DNA from: Diadophis punctatus similis
Taxonomy: Eukaryota; Chordata; Lepidosauria; Squamata; Dipsadidae
Assembly (NCBI GenBank): GCA_023053685.1
Contig: JALIGW010000001.1
Span: 50,077,859 to 50,141,858, forward strand
Direction of reading: 5' to 3'
Length of the DNA: 64,000 bases
Shown here: piece by piece, positions 12,101 to 24,300 of the stretch
Position numbering within the stretch: the stretch's first letter is position 1
How the letters are laid out: the number at the start of each line of letters is the position of its first letter
Made by a program: the position numbers and the translations under genes
The notes under the pieces: generated by a model
Database searches by the model: none
Told to the model about the DNA's origin: nothing
The model's input: only the letters and a program-made list of their open reading frames with translations

Positions 12101-15100
12101 TCCTGTGCTCATGATTTTATTATGAATTGCATGAAGGGCCACAAAAGAGTCACAGGCATATTTTTCTTGATAGCTTTATAATATGGGGAAATGAATATAC
12201 CGTATTTTTCGGAGTATAAATTGCACCGGAGTATAAGACGCACCTTAGTTTTGGGGGAGGAAAATAGGGAAAAAAATCTACCTACCAGTTATTCATCTGG
12301 CTAGCGTCCTTAGTCAGTTCAGCTTCAGCACATTATTTTATCCCCTGGTTAGGGCTGAAAAAAACCTTCGGAGGGAGAAGCAATGAAAACAAGCCTGCAA
12401 AGACTTAGGGCTGGGAAAAAACATCTTTGGAGGGAGTAGCAATAAAAAAAAATCCTGCAAGTTGGGAAGAGCGTTCGCACCTCGTTAGGGCTGGGGGAAA
12501 AAGCTTCGAAAAGGCTACATTCGGAGTATAAGATGCACCCAAATTTTCAGCCTCTTTTGGGGGGGAAAGGTGTGTCTTATACTCCAAAAAATATGGTAGT
12601 TTCACAATGAATAGTATAATAGAAGCGTTTGGAAATGAAATAACATTTTATATTTGTAATCATCTGAAATAAAAATTATTTCAAGTTCTCTTCTAAATTT
12701 GAGTATTCCTCCTTTCAACTGGACTTACAAGTCTTTTAAAACCAATCCACTTCATAAACCCTGAATAGCCACGCCTTCTGGTTTGTTTGAACACCATAGA
12801 TTAATTCCACACCCAGCTTTAATGCTCTGTACCAGAACACTCTCTGACAGTGTCCCCACCTTGTGGTGTTGTTGTTGCCTGATCCCTTTTAGCGCTACTT
12901 CCAGCTCACCACAATCAAAGGCAGAAGGGAATTAAGTACTTCTGGGGAATCTGCTGTTTTGCTGAAATTCCTTTTTCCTGAAGGAAAACCCACATGAAGC
13001 CATAATTGTCCTGGTCAGGACTCTTTATAAATCTGAAAATTTATTTAAAACAAACAAACAACCCCACAACAACAACCCCACATTTTTTTTGAGGTTGAGC
13101 ATGCTGAAAATGCTGCTTTTTCCTATTTGTAGGGGGTGTCTATTTTTGTTCTTTGTATAAATACATGCCTTTATTCCTAATTTCATTTTGAGGGGGGTTG
13201 TTCAGATGCTTTAGGGTTTGTAGAGTTCTTGTTGTGAATAGTCATAATTATACAATGTGGTTCATTTTGAGCTACTGTTGGTTTGTTCATCTTCTCATCC
13301 ATGTTTTACGGGGTGTGTAGGAGAGGATAGGGGAAAGGGAAAAATTGTGTATTTTCTATTCCTCCTATGACTTTTCAATAGATTACTTTTTGTATATGCA
13401 TTGCCATTTGGATTCCCTTCTCAGCTTGTAATTATTCTGAATAAATTAAGTACCTCTGGAGAATCTGGCTGAATCTTCAATAGTAATGTGGATGATTAAT
13501 TACCTTGCTTCTGGTTTAGCACTCTGGCTCTCACCACAAAGCAAGCCTGTAAATTGTCTTCCAAGAAGGAAGATTCTTCCACTAAGATTTTTGGAGACTT
13601 AAAAGTTGAAGGCAGATTAAGATTTATATGAACCCTTAAGATGTGCAATCATATAATAATTTCATGATGGCCTTCCTCCAGATATAATGGACGTTGCATG
13701 GCTTTGTTTACTATAGTTTCAAAAATCTTGATTGTCTATATTCTGAGCTCAGAAATATGCTAGGCTATAATATGAATAAGAGCTATATCAAGTTTAAAGA
13801 AAGTAGTTGATAAGGTTATGGCTTGGAGTTAGTTAATTTATATTTAATGGTTATGAGCACAGTAAATAATTATGAAGCAAAACATTGTGCTTTCCTTGTA
13901 TCTGAGTCTTGGTGGAAACACAGCAGGCATCTATTAACTCCTTTTTTTAAAAGAACACCATAAAATGGGTATTTCCCCCCTATTTTTAGGATTAGCACCC
14001 TTTTTATCCCCAGCTGTAGAAATAGAAGAAATTGAGCCTAGGAGTTCAATCGTGCCAAACCTGGTGATGATATGATGTCATGGGTCTTGTTTCTTGCAAT
14101 TCAAAGGGAAAGGCCCTCAAATTGCAGCTGTGGCTAGGGGGGCTTTTGCACAGGTTCGCCTGTGCACCAATTGCGACCATACCTGGAGAAGGAGGCTCTA
14201 CTCACGGTCACTCACGCCCTTGTCACCTCCCGATTGGACTACTGCAATGCGCTCTACATGGGGCTACCCTTGAAGAGTATTCGGAAACTTCAACTGGTGC
14301 AAAATGCGGCTGCGCATGCTGTGGTGGGTGTTTCAAGATACACCCACATAACACATACTCCGCCAGCTGCATTGGCTGCCCATTGGTCTCCGGGTACAAT
14401 TCAAGGTGTTGATCATCATCTTTAAAGCCCTACATGGCTTAGGACCAGGCTATCTCTGGGACCGCATCCTACCTCATACTTCCCTTCGGCCGGTCAGGTC
14501 CCACAGAGTGGGTCTCCTCCAGGTCCCGTCAGCCAAACAGTGCCGACTGGTGGGGCCTAGGGGGAGGGCCTTCTCTGTAGGGGCCCCTGCTCTCTGGAAC
14601 CAACTTCCCCCAGAGATCCGAATCATCCCCACCCTGCTGGCCTTCCGAAAAGCCATTAAGACATGGCTTTTCCTGCAGGCGGGGTGATTTTGAGACGACC
14701 TTGCATCTGACGTCTCCCCCATGTATGTATGATGTTATATGTTTTTTTTAATTGTTTTTAATTGTTTTTTAATGATTTGTTTGATGTTCCCTAAAATGTT
14801 GTACTCCGCCCTGAGTCCTTAGGGAGTAGGGTGGCATAGAAGAACCTCAAATTAATTAATTAATTAATTAATTTGTTTGTTTGTTTGTTTGTTTGCAGCT
14901 GCATCTCTAGTTTATACAGCTATCTTAAATTAAAGTCATATTTTCATCTTGTTCAGTTTGTGCTGTTGACTTGAGTGTGGAGAGGATAACTCTAGTCTAG
15001 GCCATTGCAAGACCTCCTTGCTCCAGGGATGGTAATTAGTAACTCAGGCTGTATGCATTGCTGTTAAGATATGGACTACATTCCCTCACTAGAAGGTAGA

Positions 15101-18100
15101 AAAATATGTTTAAAAGTGTCTCTTTCACCAGGATTTTAATTTAAAGCTATCAGTTAAATTTAACATTAACTATGATATACGTAGTTTTTGGATTGTCTTT
15201 TCTTTCTGAATTTTGCTAGCTGCCTTGAGTACTTGTTTAAACAAAAAAGATATATAAGTATCAAGAAACGTTACTTTTTGGACATGGCAATTTTTATAAC
15301 TTATGCGGTTTCACAATGATTTTCATTGTACTATGGTATATAATTTAAGATAGCTGGTCTTTTAACAGCTTTCCAAAATAACCAGTTCCCCAGTCAAGTC
15401 CAGATAATTTGCCAAACCTTATTAGTCATAATATGTTTCAAGTCAAAGAATTTTAGGTCTACTTCTCTCTGTTATGTTTCCACTTCAGAAACTGATTAAC
15501 AGTACTGAAAATAAGTATTCTTGTTTTTGTCCCATTACATCAGCCAATCCCACCTAGTCAGGCAGGGAAAGTAAGTTGCAGACCCTGTCAATGAAAGAAC
15601 TCCAAATGGCATATCCAGAAAGAGAGTCGCCTTTGCCATTGTTCCTGCCCTTTGGAATCTTCTTCCTCCAGAGGTGAAACAGGCCCAACTCTGCTGGCCT
15701 CCCCAAAAGGAGACAAAATATGGCTCTGCCACCTTGCATGGAGAGCCTAGAGGAGATGACTAGTCCCCTGAAAGCCCTCCCTTCACCTTTTAATTAAATT
15801 TAACCGTGCTTAATCATCCTTGACTCCTTCTAAATCTTTAACTTTTATATACTGTTTTTATATTTCAACCTTTTATTGTACACTGCCAGGAGTCCCTCTC
15901 TGAGGAAGATGGATGGTCCAAGAAAGTGAAAAATAAATAAATTCTAAAGCTCGTCTCAGCTCTATGCACTGTTATTTCTCCCATGTTCATTCTATTGGAC
16001 CTCAATAAGTAAACAACAACCCATCTCTTTTGGGTTTGACTTTACTTTGGTTCTTCCAATCCAGGCCCTTGCTGCCTTCAGTCACTACTTCCAACTTCGA
16101 CTCTAACACCAATGTGACCTAGATTGGTGATGTTCACAATCAGAGTTTTTTTTTTAAATTCTCTCCCCTACTTTTTATATATTATTTATTTTAGGTTTTG
16201 GTAACTTTTACTTTGGTCTTGATGCCTCTGAGTAATCTAAAATGCATAGGAGACTTTGAAAGGAGGTATCGATGTAGCCACATTTTAGCTTTGGAGAACT
16301 TGATTTTGTGTGTGCGTGTGTGAGAGAGAGAACTTTCCATAAAGTTCTGTTCAATACATCCTTAGCAGATGGGAGTCATTCCGAACACCCCAGCAGAGAC
16401 AATTCATGTTTCCCCTTCCATTTTTAAAAGGCAGATGTCCTTTCCAGAAGTTTTCCGATTGTAATCCTTAAATCAGAGAGAAATATTGGCTGCCCTGTTT
16501 TTTCCCCCCTCTTGAATCTGGAGTATCGTTACAGCATTAGAGAGTTGGCTAGAACAACGCTGCCTGCTATCAATCAAACGGCTTAGAGGAATGGTGGAAA
16601 AGAATGTTAAATGTGATCCTGCTGTGATCACTAAAAAGATCTCTGTCAGAATGCTTCCGTGCCAGATATTATGCAGACACTGCTCCCATATTCCTGCAAT
16701 GTTCCTGCCTTTTATCTTGTTTTGCACAATTCATCTATATCTTGTCCCTTTAACCACCTTACTAGTTCATATAACTCAGTTGGATTCAGCCTGAGGAAAA
16801 AATTTAATTAACTATGCTTAAAGAATAAAGGGGGTCAGAAGGGGATGTTGGAAGGACATATTGGCATTGTCAATTTTGCATCTGTCTTAACTGGGCATTT
16901 ACTATGCCTATGTGTCAGAGGTGGGTTCCTCCCGGTTCGGACCGGTTCACCCGAACCGGTAGTGACCCGCTGGTGATGTCCCGATGATGTCATGGACCGG
17001 TTCAGTTGGTGCCGGTCCGTGGGCGCCACCATCTTTTTTATATTTTTTAAATATTTTTTATTTTTATTTTTCTTCTGAGCATGTGCAGAAGCCGAGTTTC
17101 TGGCACTGTGCATGCGGTCGCCATCTTGTTTTCGGCTTTCTTTTTTTAATTTTTTTTTAAAAAATTATTTTTTTAAAAAAAATATTTTATTTTTCTTCTG
17201 AGCATGTGCAGAAGCCGAGTTTCCGGCACTGTGCATGCAGTCACCATCTTGAGGAAGCGAACTGGCAGCGAGGTAAGTTAGAACCCACCCCTGCTTGGGT
17301 CCCCTCAACTTTTCAGTCCCAGAAAGCGGCTGAAAAATGCCCTCCTCCTGTTTTGCAGCCATGCACCATTTTCTGTCCTTGCCTCCTTCCCGTTTTTATT
17401 TGGTTTTCCCTCCCACCCTGAAAGGAGGTTTAAGCAAAAGGAAGCGGGGGGTGAAGAGGGGAAGAAGGATCCAGGAGTGGGAAGGAAAGGGATTGGGAAG
17501 AATGAGAATGAGGAGGGCCTCCCGGCTCAGGGAAGGCTTGGAGTCTGGAATCCAGAGCATGCCTTTCCCCTTCTCTCTTGCAGTGCTTTTATTTCCAAAG
17601 TCCCCCCCCAACTCCACTCTCTTTCCCTAAAAACGGAGCTCTTGGTCCGAAGCAGGTGGTGTGAAACGAAAGCAAGATTTAAAGGAAACAAAGTTGAGCT
17701 AGTTTGTAAGGAAAACAAGTACTGTCAAGGTTCAGTGCAAGCCATACTAGTATTCCAAACTAATGAGTCTTAATGTCTGGTTAGAATGGGTAGTACTTCC
17801 ATTTAAAGAAGAAAAGCATAGCTCAGACTATTGCTATGATTTTTTGCTCCTATATTCTGTTGTTTAGGTATAAATTTTGCTAATGTAGAAATTTTACTTA
17901 GAGCCTATTAAAGAATGGAGCTAGCTGTCTGCCTGCAATCATGTGTATCTATTAGGAGTAAATCCCACTGAAAGAGAGTAGCCTTACTGCTACTTTTTTA
18001 AGGTTAGTCCCCTTCTTCCCTTCCCTTAGGCTCTACATAGTTGAAAGATAGGGTATTGAATTGATTAGTATCAGGTGTATTATAGAGAGAGATGAAAACT

Positions 18101-18139
18101 TCTGTAACAACAGATACTTTGTGCCCAGACCAGGTGTGT

Positions 18140-18186
<47 letters not shown>

Positions 18187-18239
18187 TGAGTGAGTGAGAG
18201 AGGGGGGATGGGGAGAGGGAGAGAGGGAGGAAGGAAGGG

Positions 18240-18270
<31 letters not shown>

Positions 18271-18346
18271 GAGAAAGGAAGGAAGGAAGGAAGGGAGAGA
18301 GAGAAAGGAAGGAAGGAAGGGAGAGAGAGACAAGAAAGAAAGAAAG

Positions 18347-18397
<51 letters not shown>

Positions 18398-21300
18398 AGA
18401 AAAAGAAAGAAAGAAGAAAGAAAGAGAAAAAGACAGAAAGAGAAAGACAGAAAGAAAGAGAGAGAAAGAAAAAGAAAAAGAAAAAGAAAGAGGAAGGAAG
18501 GGAGAGAAGAGAGAGAAAGAGAAAGAGAGAGAGGGGGGGGGAAAGGAAGCACCACAAACCCTGGCACTAGATGTGGCTTCAGAAGACACTTTGAAACAGC
18601 ACAGCAATTTAGGGCTGGAAGACATCTCAGAGATCATCTAGTCCAACCTGCTGCTGCAGCAGGAAATCTTACATTGTCTGGATTATTTTGGTGCCTCTAA
18701 CAGAGAGGAAAATTGCCAGAAAGGAGGAGTTTACTAGGACAAGGCTGCCATGCAGAGGAAGGCAGAGATAGTCCTTGACTTATGACCACAATTGAAGCCA
18801 AAATTTTGGTTGCTAAGCAAGAGCGTTGTTAAGTGAGTTTCATTACATTTTACTCAATCCATGACATCTCCTGGCTCTAACAGTCATGTGCAAACTAGGG
18901 AAGTACATCTGAAGGCATGTGTAATGTTCTAATGTACAGAAGTTATGGTTAAATTTGTGGCAGAAAGTGGACTCTGGGTGTATTTTTCCAAATGCAGTAA
19001 GTGAGGTTGAATGTGTATAGTTTTAGAAGAGGGGTGTGTGTGTGTGTGTGTGTGTGTACATACACATACAGTATATATAGTAGATAATGTATATTTTTGT
19101 GTGCCTGTGTGTAATATGTATGTACACATATGGCATATATACATAGGATTAAATAGTATATTTTGGATGTTCAATAGTAGTAAATAGATAGGGAAATTGT
19201 ATCTCGTTGAGGCCTTTGAGGCGAGGAGAGGCCAGGTACCTTAACCCTAGTTGGCCACTCCCACCCAGTCACATGACCACCCAGTCACATGATCACCAAG
19301 CCACCCCCACCCAGTCACATGAACGCAAAGTCACTCCCACCCAGTCACATGACTGCCAAACCACTCCCACCCAGTCACATGACCACAAAGCCACACCCAC
19401 CATCACAGGACCATCAAGCCACACCCACAAAATAAGCCACGCCCACAGAACCGGCAGTAAAAAAAATAGTACCTACCCCTGCTATGTGTGCTAGTAAAAT
19501 AAGGCTGTTGATTAATTGTTTGAAGATTATTTTCTACTTCATAAAAGTCAACAACTCCTCTTGAAGACAGTGTTTTCTCTCACATGTATCTCACATACAA
19601 ATATTCAGCAGCTTCGAATAGGGTTGTTTTTTTTAAGCTTTAATCTCTGATGATTACTTCTTTGGCAAATATAAGTGGAGATCACTGGGAAATAGTTTCT
19701 GGAGAATAGGATTTTAAGAGATCATCCAAGATTTGCTTCATTTCTTTGTTGTGTAATTTGTAGCAAACACAATCATTTCATAGACCCAGCAATGGTGGTC
19801 ATAACTTGGTTTCTATTCATGGCAATGGAAGAAGTAGGCAATGGGTCATCCAAGATTTGCTTCAGTTCTTTGTTGTGTAATTTGTAGCAAACACAATCAT
19901 TTCATAGACCCAGCAATGGTGGTCATAACTTGGTTTCTATTCATGGCAATGGAAGAAGTAGGCAATGGGTCAATGAGATTTCTCGCTCTAACCTAGATCG
20001 GTTCTTTCAATTATGATATTGCAGATAGACTCTTATGTTCTCTTAAGTATTACAAATCTTACCAATACATATGAATTTATGTCAGAAAAGAGGATATCTT
20101 TACCTTCAAATTTAATTTTTTTCCCCAGTGCTATCTCTTCATCGTGAGGAAAACAAATTTCATGCATTTTCAAATTGTATGTTTAATTCTTTAGAAACAA
20201 GATTGGCCATTGCACAAATTGGAGTGTTCTGCCATGTGCGTATTTGGACAGAACTGGAATCCCTCTGAGACAGTCAGACTCACAGCAAGGATTCTTGCCA
20301 AGCAGGTGAGCTGATCTGAAATATTTGTTTTGCCTTGCTTTGTCTAGATGGATAGGAAAGAAGAAAATAAGTCTGTCAATAACAGATCTCTGCAAAATTT
20401 ATTTCCTAACTTCTTGCCTATAACTATTGATAGTTCTTTGCTGAACCTCTGAATAATACATTACTGAAGAATATTTTAAAATGTTGCATCTTGAAATAAT
20501 CTCTGTCTTTCCTACCTGCCAAGTTGCCTCCTATTGCCTTCCCCCTAACAGGATTCCATAAAACATGAATCTGGGTTTGAGAGTACCTGCTTTAGTCATG
20601 CAGTTGAAATTTTGAGCCTGCTGTGGTCAGTTTCTCTACAAATCTAGTTGTTTGGAAGCTGGTGTTATTTTTGCATCACTTCAAATACATGACTTATTGA
20701 GAAACATGTTCCCCAAGGTAAAGATAACTATTTTCACTAGGAAAGTAGAGGTTTTGAAATGACCTTTGTGACAACCTGTCATTGCCAGCTGAGAAACATC
20801 ATAGCTTGGTTTTAAAACAGAACATAGAGAAGATTTGAGAAAATAGAATAAAAGGTAGATATGAAGCTCAGTCTGATTAGATCACTAAAAATAATAGTCT
20901 AGCAGATGTATGAGTTTAATTCTAGAAAAGCTGCTTTATATTTGGAAAGAGAAGAAGAAGGGGGGAAAAATCCTTAGAGACCTTTATACTAACTATTTGC
21001 TAGGTCATTTTCACTGCTCCATTGGTCATATTTTATATAATTTGGAGATTTTCCTTGTCTTTACAGTTCAGACCTTCTGAGTTTTATACATCCATTGATG
21101 GGTCACATCCTGTATCAGGGTGGCTTAACAAAGATGAAACAATTGGAATATTGTGACACCAATGGGCCTAAATTAACCAGCACATGCTTAATTTGTTTTA
21201 GGATTAATGGATATGTTGCCATGGGGTGACCCAGTTTGGCTTTAACCCACTGAAATTTGCTCAAAAGCAAACAGTTCAGAAAAAACTTAATCCAATGTGA

Positions 21301-24300
21301 AAAAAGTATTATATCAAAATATGCCTTGAACAGGTACCTTCTTCCTTAGTTTCGAGATAACTGCATGAATGGGCATATCTTAGCTTATTTTACCATGCAA
21401 GGATAGCATCTTAGTAGAAGAGAGGTAAGAGAAAGCACAGAGAATAGGAATAACCTTATCGGCATCAAAATACCTGGACAGTCTTTCCTATATAATTCTT
21501 GGATTAGTGAGAAGCATGCCTCAGAATGTGTTCACAGGGAGAATTTGCTTGCTTGCACGTTTCTAAGTGACTATATTGTACTGCTCTTGCACTTCTCCAA
21601 CGTCTTTGCCATTAAAAGAAAAATTAAATTCCCCAAACAATGGCCTTTGAAGAAAATCTATATGTCCGACAATTGCTAATCTGACAAGAACAATCCAGAT
21701 AGAGTATAGAGAAAAGATGCTGAAGGCCTGCTGGCAGGGTAATCTGACCGATTCCCTCCTCCTCCGCTTCTTTCTTTTCTCTTTCTCCCTTTCCCTTTTT
21801 CAAATTAAAGCATAGTCTACTGGTGACCCACAAGCAAAATTAGATGTTTAATGATGAAAAGTCATTGGAATAAATTTGGGCTTTTATAGCTTGCAGGGAA
21901 TGGAAGGGGGCCCTACATGGAATATGAAAACTAAATATGCAAACTAAAGTCTCCAAACCTCAGCTGTTGGGCCACCTGCAAACTCACATTTAATGGCCAA
22001 GATTACAAAGGAGTGGCCTTAGGCCAATGCTGGAGTGTTGCTTTTGAACTCTTGTCAACATTGAGATTATTCACTTTCCTCAAAGCAAAGTCTGCCTTCT
22101 GAGCACTTGCTATTCTTAGCTGGTGTTTTTTTTTTCTTTTCAAATTTGCAACTAAAACAAGGGAGAGTTTTTTCAATCACTCCTTCTATATGTATGTGTG
22201 CAAATTCCAGCATGAGCTCTATGTCTCTTGATGGCTTACATATATTGTAAGAGGTCGTGACAGGTAAACCTGAAAAGCTGCTCATCCCCTCCTCTGCAGT
22301 CTTTACAGGATGATTGTTACAAGTGACAATTGCAAATAGCCGAAGAAATATTTTGGAGGTTTTTCAACAAGTCATTTTCTCTCCCTCCTCCCTCCTTTTT
22401 TTTGCACCATTACCAGAAAACACACCTGGAAAGGACTGAGTCAGAGAAACTCCTTTCTATAAAAGAATTTGAATCCCGTAAGTAAAAATAAAGGAAACAG
22501 TATGTTGATTTTCAAAAGGCTTTTCAGAAAAAAAAGGCTTATTAATTTTTCTACGTATATACTCGCTTTGTATCTATTATGGATTGGATGTAGACAGTGG
22601 TGAGGAGCAGGGAATAACTCAACTCTGGTTATCCTCTTCTTCCAGGCTTTGCAAGAAGCTCCCTCCAGGCCCTGATGCCTGGACTGGGGCATTGTGAGGA
22701 AAAAGGAGACATTTGAAATTTATTTATTATTATTTATTTGGTCGTTTTTTATATGCCGCCCAACTCCCATAGGACTCAGGGCGGCATACAACATAATACA
22801 ACAACAATTTATAAAAACGATACCAATAATTAAAAATACAAAAATTTAAAAACAAGCCATCATTCAAATATGGGGGGTTGATCTTAATTTTCCCCCGCCT
22901 GCAGGAAGAGCCATGTTTTCACAGCTTTACAGAAGGCCAGTAGGGTGGGCATAATCTGTATCTCTGGAGGGAGCTGGTTCCAGAGAGACGGAGCTCCCAC
23001 AGAGAAGGCCCTCTGCTTGGTTGATGGGACCTGGAGGAGACCAACTCTGTGGGATCTAACCGGTCGTAGGGAGGTATGCGGAAATATTGGCAGAAGCATC
23101 TGGAGCAGATGAATATGAATTGCTGCCTATTTTCTATCGTCTCCCCCTTTCCGCTTGGTGGTTATCCACAACAAACTATGAAAATCCAAAATGACAGTGC
23201 ACATGAAAAATGGCACAAGTTTTAGCTTTTGTGTGACTGGGTCCCCTCTTGTCCCCCTTGGAGATGGCCATGTCCTCAACCTCCCCTTCCACTTAGCAAG
23301 ATTTTCTGATCCTTGGATCATGTTAAAGCATCTCTGAGGGCTGATGGGAGAAAGTATAAAAGGAAAGTCATTTTCTCCTGACTCTCATCTACAGTTGGAT
23401 ATCTGGATCTAGTCCAATAGTTGAAGTAACCCAACAAGCAAAACTGTATTGTCGATCTCTTTGATTTTGGCATAGTGTTAAATATAAATGCATCCATTTT
23501 GGATTGTTAACCATTGTTTAGAGTGAGCCCAAACCAGTTGTGGCTTTTTAAACAAACTGTACTTAAACTATGACTTGCTGGGATGGTTTGAACAGAGCCA
23601 ATGAGGAGCAGAGTAACTCCCTCCCCTGACCTACCATCCCAGATGATTCTCTCAGATGATTCTCCCAGATATTATAACTTTGGGTGAGATAATTAAAATT
23701 CCAGATTATTAATTATGTCATTTCTATTCGTTAAACAATATTCCTGGCCGAGGGTAACTTTTGTAGCTATTACTGTTGTAAAATTTTAACAGCCAGTTTT
23801 GTTGCTACAAGTTATAAAATTAGAGATGGTACAGTTTTTTGATAGTGTCTCGGAGGCTAATTGTAAGGTCCACTAGTATTTGTTGTATATCATTGCCATT
23901 CAGCTCTGAGAGCCGAGTTGGTGCAGTGGTTAAATGCAGCACTGCAGGCTACTGCTAGTTCAGCAGTTCAGCTGTTCAAATCTCACCGGCTCAAGGTTGA
24001 CTCAGCCTTCCATCCTTCCGAGGTGGGTAAAATGAGGACCCAGATTGTTGGGGGCAATATGCTGAACTCTGTAAACTCTGTAAACAGCTTAGAGAGGGCT
24101 GTAAAGCACTATGAAGCGGTATATAAGTCTAAGTGCTATTGCTATTGCTATATGTTCTTCATGATTTCCACTTTCCGAATATCCCTAAAGTAAACTAAGG
24201 AAATAACTGCAATTAACTCTTTATCTATGTGGTGGTGGTATTGTTGGATAAAAATGAATAAGGGAACTTCTGAATGTATTTCTCCTATTTACGGCTTTCA

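Larger units (their letters stand above)
9140..20194 (+). other. SMYD2 intron 2
   Basis: An 11-kb GT-AG intron, the longest of the gene. It carries a CR1 with a microsatellite tail, MITEs, two L2 3' ends, hAT elements, a long polypurine block and a 124-bp tandem duplication, each listed separately. A (TG)n run lies at about 19035-19058. I see nothing recognisable in 10420-12190, 12600-14080, 14900-15540 and 15960-16910 apart from AT-rich unique-looking DNA. Confidence 0.85.

Noticed and set aside
18004..18700. Several long open frames (120-190 codons) on both strands
   Set aside because: They are translations of the TG and polypurine simple repeats (runs of Ser/Phe/Leu or Lys/Glu/Arg) with no conserved sequence.
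23904..24000. Possible functional tRNA gene at the A-box/B-box sequence
   Set aside because: The tRNA-like head does not fold with a proper acceptor stem and continues into a SINE body and tail.
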